Counted from the first letter of the stretch, positions 45,361 through 54,787 are shown. The stretch: DNA of 64,000 nucleotides from Mucilaginibacter hurinus (GCF_003324525.1 NZ_QGDC01000002.1:248001-312000); one strand, 5' to 3'. Program-made: numbers and translations. Notes: a model not told the origin generated them from the letters alone.

Positions 45361-46095
45361 ATGGAACAACAAACCACCACAACAACTACTGTTTCATTAC
45401 GTGACAGCCTTCAATTAGGGATTTACAAAGTGATAGATCCTTTTGTTAAAGTTTTGATAAAATTAGGGCTTACGCCGAATGCTGTAACCTCTATAGGTTT
45501 TGTACTAAATGTTGGTGTGGCTATAATATTTATCGCAGGTGCCGAAGGCGGACTGCGGGTAGATTTCAGCTACGTTGGCTGGGCAGGCGCGCTTATTTTA
45601 TTTGCAGGTTTGTTTGACATGCTTGACGGGCAAGTGGCGCGTTTGGGCAACATGAAATCAACATTCGGAGCTTTATATGATTCGGTACTTGATCGCTACA
45701 GCGAATTAATTATGTTTTTGGGTATATGTTATTACCTGGTATCACATCATTACTTTTTAAGTTCCATATTTGCCTTTATAGCATTAATTGGTTCAATGAT
45801 GGTGAGTTATGTTCGCGCCCGTGCAGAGGGACTTGGCGTTCAGTGTAAAGGCGGCCTGATGCAAAGGCCTGAGCGCGTTGTTACCATCGGCCTTTGCGCC
45901 ATATTATGCGGTGTAATGTCAAACTACATCGGCGGCAATTACAAACTGTTTATTCCAGGTATTAAATACCACGTTTTTGAAACTATGTCAATTTTTACCA
46001 TTCCAATAACAGCGCTTGCTGTTTTAACCAATATCACCGCATTTAACAGATTGCGTGAGGCCAAGCGTGCGCTTGAAGAGAAGGAACAAAAATAA
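45361..46095 (+). CDS. CDP-alcohol phosphatidyltransferase (candidate PI or PI-phosphate synthase)
   Basis: This 244-residue inner-membrane enzyme has the complete signature D86-xx-D89-G-xx-A93-R94-x8-G103-xxx-D107-xxx-D111 (sequence DMLDGQVARLGNMKSTFG and following). Four to six TM helices flank it. Such enzymes transfer phosphatidate from CDP-diacylglycerol to an alcohol. With ino1 and an AUR1-like gene nearby, inositol or inositol phosphate is the likely acceptor, giving PI or PIP. The downstream DUF4833 gene begins on the base after its stop. Confidence 0.85.
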   Translation: MEQQTTTTTTVSLRDSLQLGIYKVIDPFVKVLIKLGLTPNAVTSIGFVLNVGVAIIFIAGAEGGLRVDFSYVGWAGALILFAGLFDMLDGQVARLGNMKSTFGALYDSVLDRYSELIMFLGICYYLVSHHYFLSSIFAFIALIGSMMVSYVRARAEGLGVQCKGGLMQRPERVVTIGLCAILCGVMSNYIGGNYKLFIPGIKYHVFETMSIFTIPITALAVLTNITAFNRLREAKRALEEKEQK

Positions 46096-46650
46096 ATGCG
46101 GCTTATATTACTTTTTTTTCTGATTTCCTGTTCATTTTCAAATGCGGCCTTAAGTAAGCCGGCATCATTCGCGGCTGATACCATCGCCGATAATAAGTTA
46201 CCGGTACCTACGGTTAACAGGCTTTTTTACCTGCAGCGCGACCCTAACACCAACACCGTTATTTATGAGCTTAATACGGACAACTCGGGCATATTGGATA
46301 AAGAGGATCCTATTCATCCTTACTGGATAAGATACGCTGATAAAGGCGAGAAGGCTGAGTTAAATTTTATACAACGCAAGTTTGCTTATGGTGTAAACAG
46401 TAAGGCTTTGGGTAACGACAGGTACGATATCAGATTTGTGTCATACAAAAAAATTCCGTTTGTGTTAATGAAAGGAACTGACGGAAAATATCATATCTTC
46501 GTAACTATTTCGAAAAGGCAGATAATGCTGAGTCGTATATTTATCAGGATAAAAGGTGGTACGTTTTGGGTACCCAACGTAATTTACATGGAGCTGCGAG
46601 GCACAGATACAGCGACAGGACGAGAGGTAGCCGAACGTTTTAAACCCTGA
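46096..46650 (+). CDS. DUF4833 secreted protein
   Basis: This 184-residue protein has a signal peptide ending near FSNAAL (about 20). The family core is recognisable in RLFYLQRDPNTNTVIYEL near 43-60, PIHPYWIRYADKGEK and GGTFWVPNVIYMELRG. The role of DUF4833 is unknown. With 0 nt to the upstream phosphatidyltransferase and 6 nt to the hydroxylase it is surely co-expressed, making it a candidate helper or missing phosphatase of inositol-lipid synthesis. Confidence 0.75.
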   Translation: MRLILLFFLISCSFSNAALSKPASFAADTIADNKLPVPTVNRLFYLQRDPNTNTVIYELNTDNSGILDKEDPIHPYWIRYADKGEKAELNFIQRKFAYGVNSKALGNDRYDIRFVSYKKIPFVLMKGTDGKYHIFVTISKRQIMLSRIFIRIKGGTFWVPNVIYMELRGTDTATGREVAERFKP

Positions 46651-46656
46651 CAAGCT

Positions 46657-47277
46657 ATGAAGAAAAATTTTGTTTCAAACTCACCGGAGTCAGTAAGGAT
46701 GTTTAAGAGCAACTTTTTAGAAAGCCTCTCTAAAGTGCATTTTTATGTGCCGCTGATTATATTTATACCTGTTATTGCCGTTAGCAGTTACTACGCATTA
46801 TTTGTTAACAACCTGGGCGTGGCTTTATTTTTTGGCCTCGTTTTAGCAGGTTTGTTTGTTTGGACGCTTACCGAATATGTAATGCACCGTTTTGTATTTC
46901 ATTACGTGCCAAAGGCAACATGGGCGCTAAGGTTACATTTTATTTTCCATGGTGTACATCATGACTATCCTAGTGATGCAAAGCGGCTTGTTATGCCGCC
47001 ATCAGCAAGCATACCGTTAGCAACCGGCTTTTACTTTTTATTTGACTGGCTATTACCAGCAACGTACATAACCGGCTTTTTCCCGGGTTTTATTTTGGGT
47101 TATCTTGCTTATGATATATCCCATTATGCTATCCATCACTTTAACTTTAAAGGGGCTTTTTGGAAAAGAATAAAGCAGCATCACATGCTTCATCATTACT
47201 CTGATCCATCTAAAGGATACGGTGTAAGCTCACCGCTTTGGGATAAGATATTCCGTTCAGATTTCATTAAAAAATAG
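46657..47277 (+). CDS. fatty-acid 2-hydroxylase (Scs7/FA2H-like, sterol-desaturase superfamily)
   Basis: This 206-residue membrane di-iron enzyme has the His boxes H77-xxxx-H82 (EYVMHRFVFH), H94-xxx-H98-xx-H101-H102 (HFIFHGVHHDYPSD), H156-xxx-H160-H161 and H175-H176-xx-H179-H180 (QHHMLHHYSDPSKGYG). The DAKRLVMPP and GYGVSSPLWDKIF motifs are those of eukaryotic ceramide fatty-acid 2-hydroxylase. It lacks the cytochrome b5 domain of yeast Scs7. It should add an alpha-hydroxyl to the N-acyl chain of ceramide, in line with its neighbours. Confidence 0.9.
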   Translation: MKKNFVSNSPESVRMFKSNFLESLSKVHFYVPLIIFIPVIAVSSYYALFVNNLGVALFFGLVLAGLFVWTLTEYVMHRFVFHYVPKATWALRLHFIFHGVHHDYPSDAKRLVMPPSASIPLATGFYFLFDWLLPATYITGFFPGFILGYLAYDISHYAIHHFNFKGAFWKRIKQHHMLHHYSDPSKGYGVSSPLWDKIFRSDFIKK

Positions 47278-47278
47278 C

Positions 47279-48217
47279 ATGACCAAAACTGCAGGCGCAG
47301 TTGATCCATTCAGCCTAAAATCGGTACTTTCTGTCTCGCTGCTCTCCATAGCATATCTGGTGCTTTCCTATTTTTTAGTTGGCTTTAAATCAGACCAGGT
47401 TACACTGGTTTTTTTATTTAACCTGTTTTACTACCTGCACCCTGTTAGCCGAAAATTCATCATCGGCTTTTCTATTTTTATCATATACTGGATTGTTTAT
47501 GATTATATGAAGGCCTTCCCTAACTATAATTATAATGCCGTACATATAGCCGACCTGTATAATTGTGAAAAGCGGCTGTTTGGTATAAACTATAATGGCG
47601 CGCTGCTAACACCCAATGAATATTGGCGTTTTAACGGACACCCGGTTTTAGATGTGCTGACAGGCATTTTTTACCTGTGCTGGATACCTGTACCAATGGC
47701 ATTTGCCGTATACTTGTTTTTTGTGAATCGCCGGCAGTTTATCTGTTTTTTACTCACATTTTTTTTGGTGAATTTGCTGGGCTTTATTGTGTATTACGCT
47801 TATCCGGCAGCACCACCCTGGTACGTACAATACCATGGTTTTGACTTTGTTAAACTAACACAAGGAAATACCGCCGGCCTGGCTAAGTTTGATAAGTTGT
47901 TTAACGCTAACATCTTTAGTTCCATTTATGCCAAGGGATCAAACGTATTTGCGGCGATGCCTTCGCTGCATTCGTCATATCCGCTTATCGTGTTATACTA
48001 TGGTATAAAAAACAAACTTGGAACCGTTAACATTTTCTTTGCTACAGTAATGGTAGGCATATGGTTTGCGGCAGTTTACACCAGTCACCATTATATACTT
48101 GATGTAGCATTTGGCATAGTATGCGCAATTGTGGGCATTGCATTATTTGAACTCGTTAGTTCGCGAATTAAGTTATTTAAGACTGCCATAGACCGTTACG
48201 AGGCATTTATTAAATAG
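47279..48217 (+). CDS. AUR1-like PAP2 enzyme, candidate inositol phosphorylceramide synthase
   Basis: This 312-residue protein has about seven TM helices. It has AUR1 landmarks: Y-P-A-A-P-P-W at 175-181, S229-L-H231-S (PSLHSSYP) and H270-H271-Y-xx-D275. In yeast Aur1 these residues move phosphoinositol from PI to ceramide. It begins 1 nt after the hydroxylase stop and ends the operon. A plain PAP2 phosphatase is the alternative, but the APPWY segment and the neighbours favour IPC synthase. Confidence 0.85.
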   Translation: MTKTAGAVDPFSLKSVLSVSLLSIAYLVLSYFLVGFKSDQVTLVFLFNLFYYLHPVSRKFIIGFSIFIIYWIVYDYMKAFPNYNYNAVHIADLYNCEKRLFGINYNGALLTPNEYWRFNGHPVLDVLTGIFYLCWIPVPMAFAVYLFFVNRRQFICFLLTFFLVNLLGFIVYYAYPAAPPWYVQYHGFDFVKLTQGNTAGLAKFDKLFNANIFSSIYAKGSNVFAAMPSLHSSYPLIVLYYGIKNKLGTVNIFFATVMVGIWFAAVYTSHHYILDVAFGIVCAIVGIALFELVSSRIKLFKTAIDRYEAFIK

Positions 48218-48423
48218 TGCCTCTCTTCACTGTACTAAATTTGGTACCTGAATTTCCGACCTCATAATTTTCCGCCGTTGTAATTTGTTGATGATTTAAT
48301 TTAAATAACTGAAAATCAACTTAAAAGAAAAAATTTGTTGCCACAACATCTTTATAACAGTCAATACTGATAGTGGGCACGTTATTTGAACATTACCGAA
48401 TATATTTATAGTTCGTTTGTATC

Positions 48424-49119
48424 ATGAAAAAACTGCTTTCCTTCCTGGTTGTCACTTTGGTAACAACATCCGCTTTGGCCGACAAACTTGACAGTCTGCG
48501 GCAGCAGTTAAAAATCACAAGCAACGATTCACTTAAAGCGCCCATTTATGCCAGCATGGCGGCTGAGTACATGCACTACGATACGGTAACTAACCGGGTA
48601 AAAAAGCTGGTTTACCAGAACGAAGCTATTATAAACTCTTATCAAAGCCTAAGGCTTTACTCGAAGTATAACGACACCACAGGCATGAGGGTTAGTTTTG
48701 ATAACCTCGGCAAAGTTTATCACGCGCAGCAGCGCTATAGCCAGGCTAAATGGTTTGTACTGCAATCCAACAATCTTTCGCGTTTAAAGAATGATGTGCC
48801 CAACATTATAGCTTCTTTACTTAAACTTGCAGCTATCAAGACTGATATACAAGAATATAAGCTGGCCAAACAAGATTTAGACGAAGCAAAAGTACTATCA
48901 GAAAATCATAAAGTTGCGGGGACCAAGGCGATTGTAAAAAAAACATATACAAGCTTGCAGCGTAAAATGGCCAAAAAAGCCGGAAGCGACGCATTATCCC
49001 GGAAATCTAAAAAAATGGATAGCAATGGTATGGCTAGAACCAACTTCCAAAAAAAGAAAAGCACAGTTATAAAAAAGACTGTCCCTGCAGACACCACAAA
49101 AAAATTGGCTGCCATATAA
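48424..49119 (+). CDS. secreted TPR-like protein with basic tail
   Basis: This 231-residue protein has a signal peptide (about 1-19, ending SALAD). A helical TPR-like region spans about 30-170 (NLGKVYHAQQRYSQAKWFV, LLKLAAIKTDIQEYKLAKQD), and the C-terminus is Lys-rich and probably disordered (KKAGSDALSRKSKK). No enzymatic motif is seen. It follows the lipid operon after a 206-nt gap and is probably independent of it. Confidence 0.65.
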   Translation: MKKLLSFLVVTLVTTSALADKLDSLRQQLKITSNDSLKAPIYASMAAEYMHYDTVTNRVKKLVYQNEAIINSYQSLRLYSKYNDTTGMRVSFDNLGKVYHAQQRYSQAKWFVLQSNNLSRLKNDVPNIIASLLKLAAIKTDIQEYKLAKQDLDEAKVLSENHKVAGTKAIVKKTYTSLQRKMAKKAGSDALSRKSKKMDSNGMARTNFQKKKSTVIKKTVPADTTKKLAAI

Positions 49120-49161
49120 CGCCATTAAACCACTCCGCCTGTTAATGGTCATACCTAAAGT

Positions 49162-49728
49162 ATGAAGACTATAATTTGGAGAAGCGCCATTTTGCTAACC
49201 GTATTTATCACCTTAGGCAGCCTCACTATTGTTCAAAACAACGATACCACGGAGTTTAAGGACGATTTTTTAAGCCGTATCAATAGTGTTAGGCAGGCAG
49301 GTTGTAAATGTGGCACGCAATATATGCCCCCTGTAGCGCCATTGGCGTGGAGCGACGAACTCGAAAGAGCAGCGAAGAACCACGCCTCCGACATGGCTGC
49401 ACGCCGTTATTTTAACCACACCAGTAAAGATGGCAGCACCAGTTACGACCGCATTACACGGGCCGGTTACACCATGAAAGGTTACAGGAGCATTGCAGTT
49501 GGCGAAAACATAGCTTTTGGCCAGCAAAGCATTGCCGAAGTGCAGAACGGATGGTTTAAAAGTCCGGGCCATTGTAAAAACCTGATGAACGCTGATTTTA
49601 AAGAGGTTGGTGTAGCGCATGACCGCACTTACTGGGTGCAGAATTTTGGTGGCCGGGAGGAGTTTACGCGCCAACAAAAACTGATGATAAAAAAGGGTGC
49701 CAGACTGGTTGAACGAAAGGGTTACTAA
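49162..49728 (+). CDS. CAP-domain (SCP/PR1) secreted protein
   Basis: This 188-residue protein has a hydrophobic N-terminus (about 7-24). The CAP fold follows: LSRINSVRQAG, LAWSDELERAAKNHASDMAAR, a GENIAFG motif near 115, VQNGWFKSPGHCKNLMN and a closing VGVAHDRTYWVQNFG. Bacterial CAP proteins are extracytoplasmic and of largely unknown activity (lipid binding or proteolysis proposed). The conserved CAP histidines appear as H-N-H-T (FNHTS) and SPGH. Confidence 0.9.
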   Translation: MKTIIWRSAILLTVFITLGSLTIVQNNDTTEFKDDFLSRINSVRQAGCKCGTQYMPPVAPLAWSDELERAAKNHASDMAARRYFNHTSKDGSTSYDRITRAGYTMKGYRSIAVGENIAFGQQSIAEVQNGWFKSPGHCKNLMNADFKEVGVAHDRTYWVQNFGGREEFTRQQKLMIKKGARLVERKGY

Positions 49729-49766
49729 ATAAGTGTCATCGGCTGCCCTACCCCATTGATGTTATG

Positions 49767-51128
49767 TTACTTTTTGGCCAAACGTAGCGCGCTCGTTGTG
49801 GTGTAATATTTAGCTATCATATTAGGCACCTCCCACCCAGGCATATTGCCGTTATGCAAATAATCCAGGTATTTTTCCGTCACCCGGGCAAAATGTGCCT
49901 CGTGGCCCTCCCTGTATTTATCCGGAATTACCACTTCCCAGCCCTTCGCTATCTTTTTAAGCTCCACGCCAGGATATTTTGCTTGTAAAGCGCGCATTTT
50001 TGTATTTACCTGGTCGACATAATTCATATCCCCCGCTTTGGCCGATTCTATGTACAATGCTGGTTTATTTGCGGTTTCGGCACCTTGTTTTATCACAAGG
50101 CTGGCTTTGGTTCCGTGTATAACAGAATAGTGCGTGTCACCGGCTCCCGCGGGCGCCTGGTAATCCCATTTAACCAATAATTTGATATTTACTCCGCGAA
50201 GTTTGTAGTTGATCTCGCCATTGGCAAATACATTTAATACAGTGTCCTTCACTATATATTTCTTTAGATAGTCCGGAAATTCGCTTTGCTTGGTTATGGC
50301 GAAGAACTGGCCGCGGTTAAGTGCGGTTGGCCATCTTTTTGCCGAATTGAAAGTAATGTCTTTTTTATAATCTATAATACTTTCAGGAAAACAGCTCCAC
50401 TGCGCCAGATCAACCAGGTGCACACCTACGTCGGCCATACCGTCGCCTTCCTGCTCAACATCAAAAAACCAGGCCGGCCGGGTAAGTATGCTGCCCGATA
50501 CGTATTTATAAAAGTAGTGCACGCTTTCCATTTCAACAGCCGGGTTTTCGGGTGTACCGGCTTGTAGCTTACCAAATATCCCGGGTATCATGGCCAACTC
50601 GCGCTGCAGTATATTGGTAATTTCATAACGCTCGGTCATGATGTCGTACAACAGCAATTTTTTCTCGGCAGCGGTGGTAAAGGCTTCTTTCAACAACTCA
50701 AAGTTATTGTTATCAATGGCCATGGGTTTATCGGCCAGCACATTAAAACCGCCATTAACTGATTTCTTTATATACTCAGTTTTCAAACGGTTATTGCCGG
50801 CCATCACCACCACGTTACCTTTTCGCTCTTCCAGCATTTTATTGAAGAAGTTTTTGCCTTTGTAAACGTCTTCCTTCCAGGCAGTAGGCTGTTCTGCACG
50901 ACCGTTATAAGCCGCTATTTTGTCAAGATGCAATTGCACATCAGGCCCTTCCGGCGCATATACATATACAACTGAGTCAACATCGGGATACATGCTCTTT
51001 TGAACAAGGGCCGCATGAAAATGTCCCGGATCAAGCGTAATAAGTTTTACAGATTTGCCTTTACGCTCCCCGTTACACGTTACGGCCAACATGATCAAAC
51101 CTAAAATGCCTAAATTTAAATTACCCAT
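49767..51128 (-). CDS. lipoprotein Gfo/Idh/MocA-family oxidoreductase
   Basis: This 453-residue protein has a Sec lipobox (LAVTC, C18) and no Tat twin-Arg. The Rossmann start reads KLITLDPGHFHAAL instead of a standard GxGxxG. The substrate-domain motif is ADKPMA (EKP-like), followed by GVHLVDLAQW. It belongs to the putative-oxidoreductase-C subgroup, likely acting on sugars in the periplasm. Its start overlaps by one base the stop of the DUF6807 gene, with which it is coupled. Confidence 0.8.
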   Translation of the reverse strand: MGNLNLGILGLIMLAVTCNGERKGKSVKLITLDPGHFHAALVQKSMYPDVDSVVYVYAPEGPDVQLHLDKIAAYNGRAEQPTAWKEDVYKGKNFFNKMLEERKGNVVVMAGNNRLKTEYIKKSVNGGFNVLADKPMAIDNNNFELLKEAFTTAAEKKLLLYDIMTERYEITNILQRELAMIPGIFGKLQAGTPENPAVEMESVHYFYKYVSGSILTRPAWFFDVEQEGDGMADVGVHLVDLAQWSCFPESIIDYKKDITFNSAKRWPTALNRGQFFAITKQSEFPDYLKKYIVKDTVLNVFANGEINYKLRGVNIKLLVKWDYQAPAGAGDTHYSVIHGTKASLVIKQGAETANKPALYIESAKAGDMNYVDQVNTKMRALQAKYPGVELKKIAKGWEVVIPDKYREGHEAHFARVTEKYLDYLHNGNMPGWEVPNMIAKYYTTTSALRLAKK

Positions 51129-52402
51129 TATTTACGTGCAGCTTTATTCATTTTTACGTCAACAACCGGCGGATGGGCAAAATATTGCCAGGCCGCTTCT
51201 GATTTAACTTGATCAAATTTACCGCTAAATACAACAAAGCGGTATTTAAGCACATAATCGTTACCTTTTACTATTGGCCAGTCGCGATCTTTATTGGGCA
51301 CAAAGTTGGTATACATATCGCCGTTGTTAAAAATATTTTCAGGCCACACCCGTAACGGTTCGGGGTGATTAAAGTTGGCTGGATATGACATCATTACCGC
51401 GCCGCCGTAGTCATCATCAATTTTGCCCTGCACCAGTACCCAGCGGGCACGAGCTCCGTCAGCTTCTTTACGCACCTTACCTTCTGATGTGAGTACCTCG
51501 CTATTGGTTCTGTTCCACTTTTCTGTGGCCCTCCAGCCTAAACTGCTATAACTGTATTTAAGTATCGTAAACGGGCTTTTCGTAGCGGCATTTAAATGGG
51601 TGGTAATGTCAAGCAAGTAATAACCCTGGTTGGCATCAGGCTGATATATGCGCATGCTTTGCGTTTCATTCATGGCCACTTTTTCACTGCCATTTTTTTT
51701 ATATGCCACGTGCTCCTGCAGCGTTTTATATTCCGCGAATACAGGGCCTGCTTTCGCCGATTCGGTTTTTGCAAAACGTATAGTGCCCTGTTTTTTGTAT
51801 AAATTCCAAAAGTCCAGCGTATCGCCTTCAAAAAGTACATGTGTCCAGGCACTCCATAAACCCATGTGGTGTTTATGATCCCAGGCTTCAATACGGGTAA
51901 GCGCCTGCCCGTGCGGTGTATTTAAAGGGTGAATAAAACCGCTGCGTAAAAGCGTATCCTTTATTTGCGGAAAGGTGAGTTTATGATTATAAATATTATA
52001 ACGTAACAAAGTTTTATTGTTGGCGCTGATGGTTAGTGCACTGTCAGAAGTAATGGTTTTTATGTGCCCGCTCTTTTTTAAAGCCGTAGCCCTGCTCAAC
52101 TCAAAAATTCGCCGTTGTGCTTTGTTGCCGGCTGTTTTAATTATCCAGTATAATTGTCGCTGTCCATTAATTTTTTCTATTTGGTAAGCAACTGTTACCG
52201 GTTTGCCGCCGGTAATTTCTTTTAGGATCAACTTGTTATCAGGCAGTAAAGTTATTTTATCGAGGTATGTACTAACGGGTATATCAAGTCCGGCGGTCTC
52301 ATAGTTTAGCGTCACCTCAAGTACGGCTATCTTTTGAGCGCTGGCTTGCAGACAAAAAAAGGTAAAAATAAATACGTAAAAGGATCTAATGTAATTGGTC
52401 AT
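51128..52402 (-). CDS. secreted DUF6807 (PmoA-like) protein
   Basis: This 424-residue protein starts at the ATG at 52402; an upstream extension is not needed, and the signal peptide ends at ASAQK (about 22). The middle has the family core LNTPHGQALTRIEAWDHKHHMGLWSAW and TLDFWNLYK, followed by beta-rich sequence (GALKYSYSSLGW-like). The DUF6807 role is unknown; it is often paired with Gfo/Idh enzymes in sugar-degradation loci. It is the first gene of a two-gene unit. Confidence 0.75.
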   Translation of the reverse strand: MTNYIRSFYVFIFTFFCLQASAQKIAVLEVTLNYETAGLDIPVSTYLDKITLLPDNKLILKEITGGKPVTVAYQIEKINGQRQLYWIIKTAGNKAQRRIFELSRATALKKSGHIKTITSDSALTISANNKTLLRYNIYNHKLTFPQIKDTLLRSGFIHPLNTPHGQALTRIEAWDHKHHMGLWSAWTHVLFEGDTLDFWNLYKKQGTIRFAKTESAKAGPVFAEYKTLQEHVAYKKNGSEKVAMNETQSMRIYQPDANQGYYLLDITTHLNAATKSPFTILKYSYSSLGWRATEKWNRTNSEVLTSEGKVRKEADGARARWVLVQGKIDDDYGGAVMMSYPANFNHPEPLRVWPENIFNNGDMYTNFVPNKDRDWPIVKGNDYVLKYRFVVFSGKFDQVKSEAAWQYFAHPPVVDVKMNKAARK

Positions 52403-52572
52403 AGTTTTATCTTCGCAATCGATTGCAGTAAAGTTGCCAATATCCGATTTTATTTTTTTTGTTCCAATCAATACTGTCGTTTTAACAGTTGTGTAACTAT
52501 TATAATACCGTCGCGACTTTTTAAACCGTTTAAAACTTGATAATTTTAACCAGCCAATAATAACATCGCATC

Positions 52573-53700
52573 ATGAAAAACTTATCCATTATCTACTTCG
52601 CAACCCTGTTATTAATTTTGTTTATCAATCCATGCTTTGCACAGGAAGAAGAAGTATACAAAACCCTTGAAGTTGGCTCGCAGGCGCCTAATTTTAATCT
52701 GCCCGGAATTGATGGTAAAAAGTATACGTTGAAAAGCTTTGACAAAGCAAAGGTACTTGCCATTATTTTTACGTGTAACCATTGCCCCGCCGCTCAAGCT
52801 TACGAAGACCGTATCAAGGCGCTTGTAACAGCGTATAGAGATAAAGGGGCCACCATTATAGCCATTAACCCTAACGACCCTGAAGCACTTAGGCTTGATG
52901 AACTTGGTTATACCGACCTTAATGACAGTTTTGAGGAAATGAAGATACGCGCAAAAGATAAACAGTTTAACTTTATTTACCTGGACGACAGTGCCACACA
53001 GGGCACATCAAAAGCTTATGGCGCCTACTCAACGCCCCACTCCTTTGTACTAAACAAAGATCGTAAGGTGATCTATACCGGCCGTATCGACGGCAACGAA
53101 TCGGGAGGGAACTCAGAAGACATAAAAGCGGCTATTGATGCCGGCCTTGCTGATAAAATGCCTGCTGTTACTAAAACCAAAACATTTGGCTGCACCGTTA
53201 AGTGGTCATCAAAAAGAGCAGATGCCAAGGCCAGTTTAGAAAAATGGGCTAAAGAACCGGTTACGCTTGAGGATATTGATGAAAACGGTTTAAAAGAACT
53301 TTTAAAAAACCCTACAAAAAAGATACGGCTTATCAATGTGTGGGCTACCTGGTGCGGCCCGTGCATGGTTGAATTTCCTGATTTTGTGATGGTTAACCGG
53401 ATGTTCAGGCACCGTGATTTTGAGTTTATTTCTATATCGGCTGATAAGCTTAACAAAAAAGACAAGGCCCTGGAAGCCCTGAAAAAGTTTGAAGCATCAA
53501 ACAAGAACTACATATTTACCCTGGATGATAAATATAAGCTGATAGAAGCTATTGATCCCCAATGGCAGGGCACGCTACCCTATACACTTATAGTTGAGCC
53601 GGGCGGAAAAATAGTTTACCGTGTGCAGGGTAGCATCGATCTCGGGAAACTACGCAAAGCCATTGTTAATAATCAATATATCGGCAGGGCGTTTCAATAA
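52573..53700 (+). CDS. secreted tandem thioredoxin-fold protein (redoxin + TlpA-like)
   Basis: This 375-residue protein has a signal peptide ending at PCFAQ (about 24). The first half is an AhpC/TSA-type redoxin with C68-N-H-C71 and the cis-Pro in YSTPHSFV. The second half, from about 230, is a thioredoxin domain with W260-C261-G-P-C264 and LPYTLIVEPGG. Two active sites of different redox character in one periplasmic protein may allow electron relay. It is monocistronic with its own terminator. Confidence 0.85.
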   Translation: MKNLSIIYFATLLLILFINPCFAQEEEVYKTLEVGSQAPNFNLPGIDGKKYTLKSFDKAKVLAIIFTCNHCPAAQAYEDRIKALVTAYRDKGATIIAINPNDPEALRLDELGYTDLNDSFEEMKIRAKDKQFNFIYLDDSATQGTSKAYGAYSTPHSFVLNKDRKVIYTGRIDGNESGGNSEDIKAAIDAGLADKMPAVTKTKTFGCTVKWSSKRADAKASLEKWAKEPVTLEDIDENGLKELLKNPTKKIRLINVWATWCGPCMVEFPDFVMVNRMFRHRDFEFISISADKLNKKDKALEALKKFEASNKNYIFTLDDKYKLIEAIDPQWQGTLPYTLIVEPGGKIVYRVQGSIDLGKLRKAIVNNQYIGRAFQ

Positions 53701-53716
53701 ACCACAACAGAAAACG

Positions 53717-53742
53717 AGTCCGGAAATGCGCCGGACTTTTTT
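53717..53742 (+). terminator. intrinsic terminator
   Basis: AGTCCGG (53717-53723) pairs with CCGGACT (53731-53737) and is followed by TTTTT. Confidence 0.85.
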
Positions 53743-53785
53743 ATATAATTTTATCAGCAACGCTTTATTTTTTCGTTGAGTATTT

Positions 53786-54787
53786 ATGCATCTACACTTA
53801 AAGCTGCGTGCAGCAACTCTACTTTTTATTATAGCGCTAAATGCGAAGGCTCAGGATACCCGGGTACTCATAAAAGAAGGCATTTTGTTAAGTAATGATA
53901 AAAATTACACCGCTGCGATAGCTAAGTTCAAGTTGGCACTCACTTCTGAACCGGATAACCCATCGGCTAACTACCAACTCGCCTTTACCCTCAATGCATC
54001 AGGTAAGGCGGCTGAAGCTGTTCCGTACCTGCAAAGAGCCACTGCCTCAGATTCCGCAACGGCTATAACCGGGGCGGCTTATGCCCTGCTCGGAAGTATA
54101 TACGACCGTACCAACCAACCGCAAAAAGCTATACAGAATCTTAAATCGGCCATTAAAATAAACCCTGGCGACCATCTGCTGCATTATAATCTGGGACTTG
54201 TTTATTTCAGGACGCGAGATTATGCCGGGGCTGAAAATAGTGCTGTGAACGCCCTGAAGTTTGCGCCACATCACCCTGGCAGTATGCGTTTATACGCCCT
54301 GGTTACGTTTCATCAAAACAAGCGCGCCCCTGCCCTGCTGGCACTCTGCCAGTTTTTATGGCTCGACCCTAAAGGCGGCAAAAGTGCCGAGGCTTACGGC
54401 AACCTGCAAAGTATATTAAGCGGCGGGGTGTTAAAGCCCGAACCTGGTTTAAAACCGCTAAACGCAAACAACCGCGCACTTAACGATATCATTGCAAAGG
54501 CTGCACGAAGTGCTTCCGCAAAAAAGTATGCTACCGCCACTGACAAATTAACCGGGCAATTAAAAGAGGTATTTGAAGGCATTGGGTTACTTACAGCGAA
54601 GCAATCTGGTAATGATAGCGTATCTACAGTTTTAGCGGCACGGTATTATGCCTTATCTAAAACCACACACTTGCCGGTGTACACACAAATAATTAGCCAG
54701 GGTAGTGCACCTACTGCTGCAACCTGGCTTAAAACGAACCAGCAAAAGGTGTCAGCAATCCGAGAGTGGTATGCTGTTGCTAAGTGA
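53786..54787 (+). CDS. secreted TPR protein
   Basis: This 333-residue protein has a signal peptide (about 1-22, NAKAQ). At least four TPR units follow (ILLSNDKNYTAAIAKFKLAL, YQLAFTLNASGKAAEAVPYL, LGSIYDRTNQPQKAIQNL, YNLGLVYFRTRDYAGAENSA). The C-terminal third is helical without clear repeats. It probably serves as a periplasmic or outer-membrane scaffold. No partner is evident from the neighbours. Confidence 0.8.
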   Translation: MHLHLKLRAATLLFIIALNAKAQDTRVLIKEGILLSNDKNYTAAIAKFKLALTSEPDNPSANYQLAFTLNASGKAAEAVPYLQRATASDSATAITGAAYALLGSIYDRTNQPQKAIQNLKSAIKINPGDHLLHYNLGLVYFRTRDYAGAENSAVNALKFAPHHPGSMRLYALVTFHQNKRAPALLALCQFLWLDPKGGKSAEAYGNLQSILSGGVLKPEPGLKPLNANNRALNDIIAKAARSASAKKYATATDKLTGQLKEVFEGIGLLTAKQSGNDSVSTVLAARYYALSKTTHLPVYTQIISQGSAPTAATWLKTNQQKVSAIREWYAVAK

